The position numbers were made by a program, and so were the translations under genes. Under the pieces are notes generated by a model. The model saw only the letters and a list, made by a program, of their open reading frames with translations. It made no database searches and was not told where the DNA came from. From Alphaproteobacteria bacterium (GTDB taxonomy: Bacteria; Pseudomonadota; Alphaproteobacteria; Rhizobiales; OSC116), in assembly GCA_002400495.2 (NCBI GenBank), contig NVQL02000018.1, positions 1-59,006 on the forward strand: 59,006 nt of DNA, in the 5' to 3' direction. Shown here piece after piece: positions 27,958 through 36,502 of this stretch (position 1 is the stretch's first letter; the number at the start of each line of letters is the position of its first letter).

Positions 27958-29147
27958 CTGAGATTTTAAGCCCCGATAACGAACAAGCCGTCAGCCAAAT
28001 AATTCTCGACTGCAAAGCCAACAACCAAAGCGTAAAAATCACCAGTGGCGGCACCCGCTCTGGCCTAGGTGGCACAGTTCAAGCCACCAAAACCCTATCG
28101 CTAAAATCACTTTCTGGCATCACCCTATACGAGCCAGCGGCTCTAACTCTAGTCGCCAAATCAGGCACCACATATAAAGAAATACAAACAACATTAGCCG
28201 CAGAAGGCCAACGTTTGGCTTTTGAACCAATGGATCATCGCAGCATTTATACCAGCCAAGGCGAACCAACCATTGGCGGCATTGTCGCAGGCAATATATC
28301 TGGCTCACGCCGCATTCAATCAGGCGCGTGCCGCGATGCATTCATCGGCGTGCGCTACATTTGCGGCCATGGCGAAGTGGTTAAAAATGGCGGCCGCGTC
28401 ATGAAAAACGTCACAGGCCTAGACCTAGTCAAACTAATGGCAGGCTCCTACGGCACATTAGGCGTGATGACCGAAGTGTCGTTCAAGGTTTTACCCGCCC
28501 CCGAACGCCAAGCCACATTACTAATAGCAGGTCTTTCGGTTGAGCAAGCGGTTAACGCCATGTCAAAAGCCCTAGGTTCACCATTTGAAGTCACAGGCGT
28601 CGCACACTTACCCAATAACCAAGACACATCACACACCTTGTTGCGGGTCGAAGGCTTCGATAGCCAAGTCACCTATCGGCTAGATAAATTACGCGCACTT
28701 TTGGTCACAAACCAAGATGTAAAGATCATCGAAGGCTCAAAACACGAAGATCTATGGCAAACCATTCGCAACGTAGACATATATAATGATCAAGCCAAAC
28801 AATTATGGCGCATATCAGTCAAACCCAGCGATGCAGTAATAATCGCCCAACAATTGCGCGAAAAAACCAATGCAGATTTATATTTCGACTGGGGCGGTGG
28901 CCTCATTTGGGCGCAGATGGATGATCAACTAACCAACGCCCAATCAGTGCGCCAAATCATGACAGGCTTCGGCGGTTTCGCGACATTAGTGCGTGCCAGC
29001 GCAACAACCAAATCAAAAATATCAGTGTTTCAACCACAAGCCTCAGGTGTCGCCAAATTGTCAGCACTCATTCGCCAAAAATCCGATCCATCAGGCATTT
29101 TCAATCCAAACCTTTTGACCAGTATGAACCTGAATGGGGGCGGCTAA
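27954..29147 (+). CDS. glcE: Glycolate oxidase subunit GlcE
   Basis: The start chosen is the ATG at 27954 that overlaps the glcD TGA; it gives 397 residues beginning MTEILSPDNEQAVSQII. The PCMH FAD-binding motif appears as SGGTRSGLGG near residue 29, followed by QRLAFEPMDHRSIY and GGIVAGNISGSRRIQSGACRDAFIGVRY. The C-terminal half is the degenerate small FAD-oxidase C region usual in GlcE. It is longer than some GlcE proteins (E. coli 350) but complete. It acts as the second flavin subunit of membrane-associated glycolate oxidase, translationally coupled to GlcD. Confidence 0.95.
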   Translation: MTEILSPDNEQAVSQIILDCKANNQSVKITSGGTRSGLGGTVQATKTLSLKSLSGITLYEPAALTLVAKSGTTYKEIQTTLAAEGQRLAFEPMDHRSIYTSQGEPTIGGIVAGNISGSRRIQSGACRDAFIGVRYICGHGEVVKNGGRVMKNVTGLDLVKLMAGSYGTLGVMTEVSFKVLPAPERQATLLIAGLSVEQAVNAMSKALGSPFEVTGVAHLPNNQDTSHTLLRVEGFDSQVTYRLDKLRALLVTNQDVKIIEGSKHEDLWQTIRNVDIYNDQAKQLWRISVKPSDAVIIAQQLREKTNADLYFDWGGGLIWAQMDDQLTNAQSVRQIMTGFGGFATLVRASATTKSKISVFQPQASGVAKLSALIRQKSDPSGIFNPNLLTSMNLNGGG

Positions 29148-29150
29148 ATT

Positions 29151-30452
29151 ATGCAAACTCATTTCACCCCCGAACAACTTAAAGACACCTCGATCGCCAT
29201 GTCGAATAAGATATTGCGCTCCTGCGTGCATTGCGGTTTCTGCACCGCCACATGCCCCACCTATCAGGTGTTGGGCGATGAGTTAGACAGCCCGCGCGGC
29301 CGCATTTATCTCATCAAAGATATGCTCGAAAACAACCGCGTCCCAGATGAAAAAACCGTCAAACACATAGACCGCTGCCTAAGCTGCCTAGCCTGCATGA
29401 CAACCTGTCCATCAGGCGTGCATTACATGCATCTCATCGATCACGCACGTGAATATATCGAACAAAAATACCAAAGACGTTGGGACGATAAACTCATCAG
29501 ATGGATGCTGGCATTCATTTTGCCATACCCCAACCGCTTCCGCTTGGCCATGTTCGGCGCCAACATCGCCAAACCTTTCGCCAAAATCTTACCCAAAAAA
29601 CTACGCTCAATGGTCGAATTTGCACCCGCAAAGCTCCCCCCCAAATCACCCAATGATCAACCACAAGTTTTCGCCGCCCAAGGCGAGCGCAAAAAACGCG
29701 TGGCTCTCATGACAGGTTGTGCCCAAAAAGCCCTAAATACCGACATTAATGATGCCACCATCCGCATCCTCACTCGTCATGGCTGCGAAGTTGTGGTCGC
29801 CAAAGGCGCAGGTTGTTGCGGCGCACTCACCCATCATATGGGTAAAACCTCAGACAGCCACAAAACCGCCGCCAAAAACATCGAAGCATGGACGCGCGAA
29901 ATGGATAATGAAGGCCTAGACGCCATCGTCATCAACACATCAGGCTGCGGCACCACAGTTAAAGATTACGGTCATATGTTCAGAGAACACGCCTTGGCAA
30001 AAGATGCCACGCGGGTATCAAACATCGCCAAAGACATTTCCGAAGTGATGATGGATCTAGGCTTAAATGGCGCAGATAAAGCCAAAAACCTAAAAGTCGC
30101 CTACCACGCAGCTTGCTCATTACAACATGGCCAACAAATCAAAACCCACCCCAAAAACCTACTCAAACAAGCCGGCTTCACGGTGGTAGAACCAGCCGAA
30201 CCACACCTATGCTGCGGCTCAGCAGGTACCTATAATTTAATGCAGCCCGAAATTTCAGGCCAGCTAAAAGACCGTAAAATCAAACATATAGAAGCCACAA
30301 AACCACAAATTATCGCGGCAGGAAACATTGGATGCATGATGCAAATCGGCTCTGCCACCAATATACCCATCGTGCACACAATCGAGCTGCTAGATTGGGC
30401 AACAGGAGGCCCAACCCCACCAGCGATGAACAAAGAAACAAGCGCAACTTAA
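29151..30452 (+). CDS. glcF: Glycolate oxidase iron-sulfur subunit GlcF
   Basis: The 433-residue protein has two [4Fe-4S] ferredoxin motifs: C25-x2-C28-x2-C31-x3-C35-P and C76-x2-C79-x2-C82-x3-C86-P. They are followed by two CCG domains (GAGCCGALTHHMG near residue 222 and PHLCCGSAGTYN near 352), as in heterodisulfide-reductase-like subunits. It carries electrons from GlcD/GlcE to the quinone pool at the inner membrane. It starts three bases after glcE. Two small hairpins (30470-30488 and about 30491-30509) follow it without a T run, so read-through into the TRAP genes is possible. Confidence 0.96.
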   Translation: MQTHFTPEQLKDTSIAMSNKILRSCVHCGFCTATCPTYQVLGDELDSPRGRIYLIKDMLENNRVPDEKTVKHIDRCLSCLACMTTCPSGVHYMHLIDHAREYIEQKYQRRWDDKLIRWMLAFILPYPNRFRLAMFGANIAKPFAKILPKKLRSMVEFAPAKLPPKSPNDQPQVFAAQGERKKRVALMTGCAQKALNTDINDATIRILTRHGCEVVVAKGAGCCGALTHHMGKTSDSHKTAAKNIEAWTREMDNEGLDAIVINTSGCGTTVKDYGHMFREHALAKDATRVSNIAKDISEVMMDLGLNGADKAKNLKVAYHAACSLQHGQQIKTHPKNLLKQAGFTVVEPAEPHLCCGSAGTYNLMQPEISGQLKDRKIKHIEATKPQIIAAGNIGCMMQIGSATNIPIVHTIELLDWATGGPTPPAMNKETSAT

Positions 30453-30569
30453 AAAAAGCGCATAAGAATTGGCTGTATTTTGCAGCCATATGGCCGGCAA
30501 TATTGGCCAGTAATGAACGTGCAGACCAAATGTAAAAGTTGGCTACACATAATTAATAAGGGAAATATT

Positions 30570-31676
30570 ATGACTAAAACGTCGAACAGGCGCGATTTTA
30601 TCAAAAAATCAGCTTTTGGTGTTGCAGCAGTCGGTGGCACATTAGCCGCCCCCTCAATTGCAACCGCCGCAGGCGAAACCACAAAATGGAAGATGCAAAC
30701 ATCTTGGCCTGGTGGCATCGGTCTTGACATATTCAAGACTTGGTGTAATTCCATTAAAGACAGAACCAACGGACAGCTCGAGATCACACCTTTTGGTGCG
30801 CGTGATGTGGTTGGCGATTTCCAACTTTTTGATGCGGTTAAAAATGGCGTGATCGATGCCATGAACCCGTTCACAATTTACTGGGCTGGCCGTATGCCAT
30901 CTGCGGTATTCCTAACTTCATATCCAATGGGTCTTCGTAACCCACATGAGTGGGATACTTTTTACTACGGTTTGGGCGGTCTAGAGATTGCACAAGAACT
31001 ATTTGCTGCCGAAGGCATGCATTATGTTGGGCCTGTTCATCATGGCGCCAACATCATTCATTCTAAAGTGCCAATTCGTTCAGTAGATGATTTCCGTGGT
31101 CGTAAAATGCGCCTTCCAGGCGGCATGGTGGCCGAAGTGTTCCAAGAATTGGGCGCTAAAACCACTCTACTTCCGGGTTCAGACATTTTTGCAGCGCTTG
31201 AAAAAGGCACCATTGACGTGGCCGATTATGTTGGTCCCGCCATTAACTTGGCACTCGGTTTCGACCAAGTGACAGATTATATTTCAATGGGCCCTCCAGG
31301 CTTTATGTCAGTTTACCAACCTGTGGATTTGATGGACATCACTGTCGGTCAAAAATCATGGGATGCTTTATCAGATGAAATGAAACAATTCATGACATCT
31401 GAAGTGCAAGTCTATTCTAACACGCATCATGCACAAGTTCAGGCAGCCGATCAAAAAGCTTGGATTGAATTTGACAAAGCTGGCACCGAGGTCACACGCC
31501 TCAGCCAAGATGATGTCGATGTAATCACCGAAATTGCGGTGAGACGTTGGTATGCATGGGCAAATAAAGACAAAACTGCAGCTAAAATCTTCAAAATCCA
31601 GTTGGATTACATGATGTCTGGCTCATTAGGTTATGTCACACCAGATATGATTGAAGGTATGGAACTTGATCTTTAA
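30570..31676 (+). CDS. dctP: TRAP transporter solute-binding protein (DctP type)
   Basis: The ATG at 30570 is preferred because it directly precedes a twin-arginine signal (SNRRDFIKKSAFGVAAVGG... ending ATAA) and follows AAGGGAAA; an upstream extension is possible but would bury the signal. The mature part has the DctP pattern KWKMQTSWPGG, PFTIYWAGRMPSAVFL and FRGRKMRLPGG, the last supplying the Arg that binds the substrate carboxylate. It resembles binding proteins for monocarboxylic 2-oxo or 2-hydroxy acids more than C4-dicarboxylates. Its position after glcDEF suggests glycolate, lactate or a related acid. The length of 368 is normal. Confidence 0.9.
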   Translation: MTKTSNRRDFIKKSAFGVAAVGGTLAAPSIATAAGETTKWKMQTSWPGGIGLDIFKTWCNSIKDRTNGQLEITPFGARDVVGDFQLFDAVKNGVIDAMNPFTIYWAGRMPSAVFLTSYPMGLRNPHEWDTFYYGLGGLEIAQELFAAEGMHYVGPVHHGANIIHSKVPIRSVDDFRGRKMRLPGGMVAEVFQELGAKTTLLPGSDIFAALEKGTIDVADYVGPAINLALGFDQVTDYISMGPPGFMSVYQPVDLMDITVGQKSWDALSDEMKQFMTSEVQVYSNTHHAQVQAADQKAWIEFDKAGTEVTRLSQDDVDVITEIAVRRWYAWANKDKTAAKIFKIQLDYMMSGSLGYVTPDMIEGMELDL

Positions 31677-31689
31677 TCAACCAATCACT

Positions 31690-31714
31690 CTGCTCGATCT
31701 TAAGGGTCGGGCAG
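31690..31714 (+). promoter_or_regulatory. Intercistronic stem-loop between dctP and dctQ
   Basis: CTGCTCGATC (31690-31699) pairs with the GGTCGGGCAG-containing arm (31705-31714), a 10-bp stem with two G-T pairs and loop TTAAG. There is no T run, so it is more likely an mRNA-stabilising or attenuating hairpin that raises dctP over the permease genes than a full terminator. Confidence 0.55.
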
Positions 31715-31771
31715 GGCATTACACTGAGGCAACTCTCATAATTTTCACATCAAATTCACAAGAGGCACATC

Positions 31772-32986
31772 ATGCCAAGTATTGATTTTGTAATGCCGCA
31801 TTGGCTCTATTGGGGCGGCTTAATCGCATTCCCATTGATAGCCATGTATTTAGCGCGGCAAAAACAACCACTGCGCGGCTCCCGCACCCTAGGCATTGCC
31901 TATTTCATCTGGGTGGTTGGCGGTCTGTTCGGTTTTCATCGTCTATATTTAAAAAATAAATTAGGCTTACTTTATTGGCCATTATTTGCCATTATTTTAT
32001 TCGGCTCGTCCATGCAACGCGAAGCGCGAATAGAATATTCAAATGCCACGGGCGCGTTAATTGGCATCGAAAATGCCACCAAACGTTCCGAAAAACGCGT
32101 CGTTAAATCCGAACGGGCAATCGAAAACGCTCAAACTCAAATCGCCGCATTGCCAGCAGATGACACACGCGGTAAAGAGCGTGTTGAGCGTAATATAAAA
32201 AAAGAGACGGATCGCATTGAAACGGCGAACGAAAAAATCGCCAGCTTGGCCGCAGAACGGTCAGAAATTGAACCCACGGTTGGCGAAATTGCTGGCCGTC
32301 GCGATCAATGGTCAGATGTGTCATATTACGCATTCTTAGCCATCATGGCCTTCATGCTGATCGATCTATTTCTCATGCCGCGCATGCTCAAAAGAGCGTT
32401 AGCAATGTTGGCAGAAAACCCCGATGATGAAGTGCAGCGGGTCGAAATGGATGAAGACAGCCAATTTGTCGGCACAGGATTCATCGGCATGATCGATCGA
32501 CTGTCATTATTTATGGGCGAATTTGTAGCTCTCTGGTCAGTCATCGCGGTATTCGTCTATTATTATGAGGTGATTATGCGCTATGTATTTAATTCACCAA
32601 CCAATTGGGCGCACGAGGGCATGTTCCTCATGTTCGGCATGCAATATCTCATTGCAGGTGCTTATGCCATGCTCACCGAAAGTCATGTGCGGGTCGATAT
32701 TTTCTATGCAAATTATTCACCACGCGGCAAGGCGATTATCGATCTATTAACTTCGGTATTCTTCTTTATTTTCGCCGGCACATTGGTTTGGACAGGGTGG
32801 ATTTTCGCCCGCGATTCAATCGGCCAAAACGAAGTGAGTTTCACCGAATGGGGCATTCAATATTGGCCTGTTAAAATCACCATCATCATTGGCGGCGTAT
32901 TGCTCGTATTACAAGGCGTTTCGCATTTTGTAAAAGATGCCACGCTGGTATTTGTACCAAATAAGGAGGCCAAAAATGGGTCTTGA
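31772..32986 (+). CDS. dctQ: TRAP small permease subunit (DctQ) with TM2-like and coiled-coil N-terminal extension
   Basis: At 404 residues it is about twice the usual DctQ length. Residues 235-395 form the normal four-helix DctQ domain (YYYEVIMRYVFNSPTNWAHEG, ESHVRVDIFYANYS). The first 80 residues have three hydrophobic stretches with GGLFGFHRLYLKNKLGLLYW (50-69), which looks like a TM2 domain motif. Residues 100-170 are a charged, heptad-like coiled coil (KRSEKRVVKSERAIENA, RVERNIKKETDRIETANEKI), followed by another membrane helix (about 184-202). There is no internal stop or start between the parts, so it is a true fusion. It joins DctM to form the membrane complex. Confidence 0.85.
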   Translation: MPSIDFVMPHWLYWGGLIAFPLIAMYLARQKQPLRGSRTLGIAYFIWVVGGLFGFHRLYLKNKLGLLYWPLFAIILFGSSMQREARIEYSNATGALIGIENATKRSEKRVVKSERAIENAQTQIAALPADDTRGKERVERNIKKETDRIETANEKIASLAAERSEIEPTVGEIAGRRDQWSDVSYYAFLAIMAFMLIDLFLMPRMLKRALAMLAENPDDEVQRVEMDEDSQFVGTGFIGMIDRLSLFMGEFVALWSVIAVFVYYYEVIMRYVFNSPTNWAHEGMFLMFGMQYLIAGAYAMLTESHVRVDIFYANYSPRGKAIIDLLTSVFFFIFAGTLVWTGWIFARDSIGQNEVSFTEWGIQYWPVKITIIIGGVLLVLQGVSHFVKDATLVFVPNKEAKNGS

Positions 32987-34301
32987 AATTGAAATCGGCT
33001 GGCTAACATTATTAATGTTTGGCTCGCTAGTGGCTTTGCTTATGGCAGGCTTGCCTTTGGCATTTGTTACGGGTGGCATCGCCATCATCTTCTTGTTCAT
33101 CTTGGGCGATACAGACACATTAAACATTGTGCCATCACGTATTTTCCCACTGATGACCGATTACCAACTCTCGGCAATTCCGTTATTTATCTTCATGGCC
33201 TCGATGCTCGAGCGAGCGGGGATAATCAATGATATGTTCGAGGTTATCTACAAGCTATTGGGCGGCCTAAAAGGTGGTTTGGCATCAGCCACAATCATCG
33301 CTTCAACAATTCTGGCCGCTATGGTTGGGGTTATCGGCGCGGCCGTGGTCACTATGGGCATCATCGCTTTACCCGCCATGTTACAACGTAAATATGACAG
33401 CAAAATCGCTATGGGTTCCATCATGGCAGGCGGCACATTGGGCATTCTCATCCCGCCGTCTATTTTGGCGATTATCTACGCTGTGGTTGCGGATCAATCG
33501 GTTGGCGAACTATTCGTTGGCGCAGTCATTCCAGGGCTTATGCTCTCCAGCATGTACATCGCTTACGTCACCATCCGCTCGTATATCAACCCCGAGCTTG
33601 GGCCACCAATTCCTCTAGAGGAACGCATCACCACGCGCGAAAAATTCGCGCTCATGGGCAAAATGGCGGCTCCAATCACTCTGATTCTAGTGGTATTCTT
33701 TGCTCTATTCTCAGGCGCCGCCACACCAGTGGAAGCGGCGGGCATCGGCACATTCGGCTCGTTCATCGTTGCCGCACTAGCTGGCCAACTAGATTGGCAA
33801 ACCGTGCGCGAAGCGTGTATCTCAACACTTAAAGCCTCATCAATGGTCATCTGGATTATGTTCGGTGCCACCATCTTCGTGGGTCTCTACGTGCTAGAAG
33901 GCGGACAACAATTCGTCACCGACGCGTTGGCAGCCACAGGCCTAGGCCGTTGGGGTATTCTTATTCTGATGATGATCATCTTAATCGTGCTAGGCATGTT
34001 CCTAGATTGGGTCGGTATTTTACTACTCGCCGTGCCAATCTTCGTGCCGATCATCAAAGATCTAGGTTTCGACCCATTATGGTTCGGCGTGCTCTATTTG
34101 GTAAACATGCAAATGAGCTTCTTATCACCGCCGTTTGGCTACGCACTCTTCTACTTACGAGGGGTCGCACCGAAGGAAATCCCGATGTCGGATATCTTCA
34201 AATCCGCATTGCCATTCTTAGGTATTCAACTGTTCGGCCTCACCATATTGATGATTTTCCCATCATTAATCACATGGTTGCCAAACCTAGTCTATCACTA
34301 G
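32976..34301 (+). CDS. dctM: TRAP large permease subunit (DctM)
   Basis: The ATG at 32976 follows AAGGAGG and overlaps the dctQ end by 11 bases, giving 441 residues. It is a highly hydrophobic protein with about 12 membrane segments; conserved features are LPLFIFMASMLERAGI, GTLGILIPPSILAIIYAVVADQSVGELF and LGMFLDWVGILLLAVPIFVPI, typical of DctM. It forms the sodium-driven translocation channel for the acid captured by DctP. It is translationally coupled to dctQ and followed by a strong terminator. Confidence 0.95.
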   Translation: MGLEIEIGWLTLLMFGSLVALLMAGLPLAFVTGGIAIIFLFILGDTDTLNIVPSRIFPLMTDYQLSAIPLFIFMASMLERAGIINDMFEVIYKLLGGLKGGLASATIIASTILAAMVGVIGAAVVTMGIIALPAMLQRKYDSKIAMGSIMAGGTLGILIPPSILAIIYAVVADQSVGELFVGAVIPGLMLSSMYIAYVTIRSYINPELGPPIPLEERITTREKFALMGKMAAPITLILVVFFALFSGAATPVEAAGIGTFGSFIVAALAGQLDWQTVREACISTLKASSMVIWIMFGATIFVGLYVLEGGQQFVTDALAATGLGRWGILILMMIILIVLGMFLDWVGILLLAVPIFVPIIKDLGFDPLWFGVLYLVNMQMSFLSPPFGYALFYLRGVAPKEIPMSDIFKSALPFLGIQLFGLTILMIFPSLITWLPNLVYH

Positions 34302-34311
34302 GATATAAATC

Positions 34312-34343
34312 AAAAAGGCCATCTCATCAGATGGCCTTTTTTT
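34312..34343. terminator. Bidirectional terminator between dctM and yaaA
   Basis: A 12-bp perfect stem (34313-34324 with 34329-34340, loop CATC) is flanked by A residues on the left and a T run to 34343 on the right. It serves both convergent genes and overlaps the last bases of yaaA. Confidence 0.93.
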
Positions 34344-35130
34344 AAGCTTGTTCATCTCGTAAAAATACAAATTCAGTATCGCTAGATTGCTCAAGATCAA
34401 AATAATATCCCGCCACATTAAATTGTTTCAGCGCCTCAGCTTCAGTGATGCGGTTGTCAACAATATACCGCACCATCAACCCACGCGCCTTCTTGGCAAA
34501 AAAACTAATCACTTTATATTTGCCATTTTTCTGATCTTTAAACACTGGCGTAATCAGTTTGGCCTTTAACTTCTTGCGGTTAATCACCTTACTATATTCA
34601 TTAGATGCCAAATTAATCAGTATATTTTCTTCACCCGCATAAGCCTCATCTTTGGCCTCTTTATTCAGCGCCAACGTCAAACCATCGCCCCAATATTGGT
34701 ATAGATTGCTAGCCTTTTTCGTCTCTAAGCGTGTGCCCATTTCCAACCGATAAGGCATAATCAAATCCAACGGCTTCAACAAACCATAAAGCCCAGATAA
34801 TATCCGCAAATGCGCTTGCGTAAACTCAAAATCATCGCTGCTCATAGTCTCAGCATCAAGCCCAATATAAACATCACCCTTAAACGCCAACACCGCCTGC
34901 TTGGCATTATGAAGCGTAAAAGGCAACTTCCAAGCCTTATACCGCGCCACATTCAGCTTAGCTAAATTGTCACTCAACCCCATTAATTTGGATATGTCAG
35001 CAGCCTTATGCCGCTTCAAAGCAGCATTTAATGTGCGCGATTTATTCAAATATTCCGACTGGCTAAAAATGTCGGTAACTGGCGTAGATTCAAAATCTAA
35101 AGTCTTGGCAGGCGAAATAATAATATGCAT
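34342..35130 (-). CDS. yaaA: YaaA family peroxide-stress protein
   Basis: The 262-residue protein begins MHIIISPAKTLDFES and contains KLMGLSDNLAKLN and LAFKGDVYIGLDAETMSSDDFEFTQAHLRILSGLYGLLKPLDLIMPYRLEMGT, the core signature of YaaA/DUF328. In E. coli YaaA lowers intracellular free iron during hydrogen peroxide stress, and the fold binds DNA. It is a single gene on the minus strand with the dctM terminator behind it. Length and motifs are complete. Confidence 0.95.
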   Translation of the reverse strand: MHIIISPAKTLDFESTPVTDIFSQSEYLNKSRTLNAALKRHKAADISKLMGLSDNLAKLNVARYKAWKLPFTLHNAKQAVLAFKGDVYIGLDAETMSSDDFEFTQAHLRILSGLYGLLKPLDLIMPYRLEMGTRLETKKASNLYQYWGDGLTLALNKEAKDEAYAGEENILINLASNEYSKVINRKKLKAKLITPVFKDQKNGKYKVISFFAKKARGLMVRYIVDNRITEAEALKQFNVAGYYFDLEQSSDTEFVFLRDEQA

Positions 35131-35453
35131 AAATATACTCGTTATTTTTATAACTTAGCTATAAAGCCAAATTCCGATTCTTCAAAGCAAAAAAGCAACA
35201 AAGCAAGAACAAATTATTGACAAAGCAAAAGCTCAGTAACTTCTTGATACATACTAATATTTGATTGATTTTGACGGTAAATGATTATTTTAATCAGTTT
35301 TTATGATTGACTCTGAGTAAATTTGATGGAAAGTTAACCATACGGAATCCAAATAAAGAGATTCCATTCTTTGCAGAATCCATTATGTGGCACACCTAAG
35401 TGTGAGGGAAAATATAGTGAAAAAAATTCTGCTCCATTTCTGGGAGGGAAATA
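35131..35453. promoter_or_regulatory. rhaS promoter region with DeoR-type boxes and inverted repeats
   Basis: This gene-free region holds TTTGATTGA at 35260-35268, the inverted repeat TGATTA-TTT-TAATCA at 35282-35296 and TTTTATGATTGAC at 35299-35311; the last recurs exactly, inverted, at 47202-47214. Nearer the gene are three further small inverted repeats: GGAATC...GATTCC (35344-35365), ATTCT-TTGC-AGAAT (35366-35379) and CACAC-CTAA-GTGTG (35391-35404). A GGGAGGG ribosome site precedes the rhaS ATG. The boxes probably bind the DeoR regulator encoded at 55121-55948; the role of the gene-proximal repeats is unknown. Confidence 0.6.
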
Positions 35454-36446
35454 ATGAATATTCTAAAAAAATTAGCAGCCGCCACCGCGCTGTCTGCTTT
35501 GGTTCTTGGCGCTGCACCAGCATTTGCCGAAACTAAAATCGCTTTAGTGGTCAAAGCTTTAGGCAATGGCTTCTTTGATGCCGCCGCCAAAGGCGCCGAA
35601 GATGCCGCCAAAGAAATTGGCGATGTCACGGTCATTTACACAGGCCCCACATCGGCCACCGCCGAAGGCCAAATCGAAATCATCAACGCGCTCATCGCTC
35701 AACAAGTCGACGCCATTGCCATTTCGGCCAATGACCCAGACGCACTTGTGCCCGTGCTGAAAAAAGCCATGAGCCGCGGCATTTCAGTTATTTCTTGGGA
35801 TTCAGGCGTCGCCGCCGAAGGCCGCCAAATGCATTTAAACCCATCAGATACCGACCTCATCGGCCTAACCATCTTTAAACTAGCTGCCGATTATCTACCT
35901 GATGGTGGTGAAGTGGCTATCTTGAGCGCCTCATCAACCGCTGCCAACCAAAATTCGTGGATCGACGCAGGCAAGGCAATCTTGTCTACCGAATTTCCAA
36001 ATCTTACACTGGTAGCAACGGTTTATGGTGACGACGACAGCGTAAAATCAACCGATGAAGCCAAAGGCCTCATCGCCAGCCATCCAAACCTAAAAGCCAT
36101 CATCGCACCAACAACCGTCGGTGTTGTGGCCGCCGCGCAAGTGGTGACAGACATGGGCTTAATTGGCAAAATCAACGTCACAGGCCTAGCTCTACCGTCA
36201 GAATTTAAACAATTCATCGACAATGGTTCATCAAAAGCCGTGGCCTTATGGAACCCAATTGACCTAGGTTATTCAGCGGTTTACATCGCTCATGCCTTGG
36301 CCAATGGCACCGAAGCCAAACCAGGCGTCACATTGTCAATCGGCCATGTCGGCGAGATTACATTAGATGATACAAATAGTGCCGCCATGGCAGCACCATT
36401 TACATTTGATGCCTCAAATATCGAAGAATTCTCAAAAATCTACTAA
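35454..36446 (+). CDS. rhaS: Rhamnose ABC transporter substrate-binding protein
   Basis: The 330-residue protein starts with a Sec signal peptide (NILKKLAAATALSALVLGAAPAFA) and continues as a type I periplasmic sugar-binding protein (TKIALVVKALGNGFFDAAAKGAEDAAK; ISANDPDALVPVLKKAMSRGI; VISWDSG), like RhaS of rhizobia. The binding site is expected between two Rossmann-like lobes. It captures L-rhamnose in the periplasm for RhaT/RhaP/RhaQ. It is the first gene of rhaSTPQU, with DeoR-type boxes upstream and a strong stem-loop downstream that should keep its mRNA more abundant than the rest. Confidence 0.9.
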   Translation: MNILKKLAAATALSALVLGAAPAFAETKIALVVKALGNGFFDAAAKGAEDAAKEIGDVTVIYTGPTSATAEGQIEIINALIAQQVDAIAISANDPDALVPVLKKAMSRGISVISWDSGVAAEGRQMHLNPSDTDLIGLTIFKLAADYLPDGGEVAILSASSTAANQNSWIDAGKAILSTEFPNLTLVATVYGDDDSVKSTDEAKGLIASHPNLKAIIAPTTVGVVAAAQVVTDMGLIGKINVTGLALPSEFKQFIDNGSSKAVALWNPIDLGYSAVYIAHALANGTEAKPGVTLSIGHVGEITLDDTNSAAMAAPFTFDASNIEEFSKIY

Positions 36447-36460
36447 GAATTCCTTCAACA

Positions 36461-36489
36461 ATAGCCTAGCTGCAAAGCTAGGCTATTTA
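36461..36489 (+). promoter_or_regulatory. Stem-loop between rhaS and rhaT
   Basis: A perfect 11-bp stem (ATAGCCTAGCT 36461-36471 with AGCTAGGCTAT 36476-36486) with loop GCAA is followed by only a short T stretch. It is likely a partial terminator or mRNA-stabilising hairpin that sets the binding-protein to transporter ratio. Confidence 0.75.
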
Positions 36490-36502
36490 TCAAAGAAAAA
36501 AC

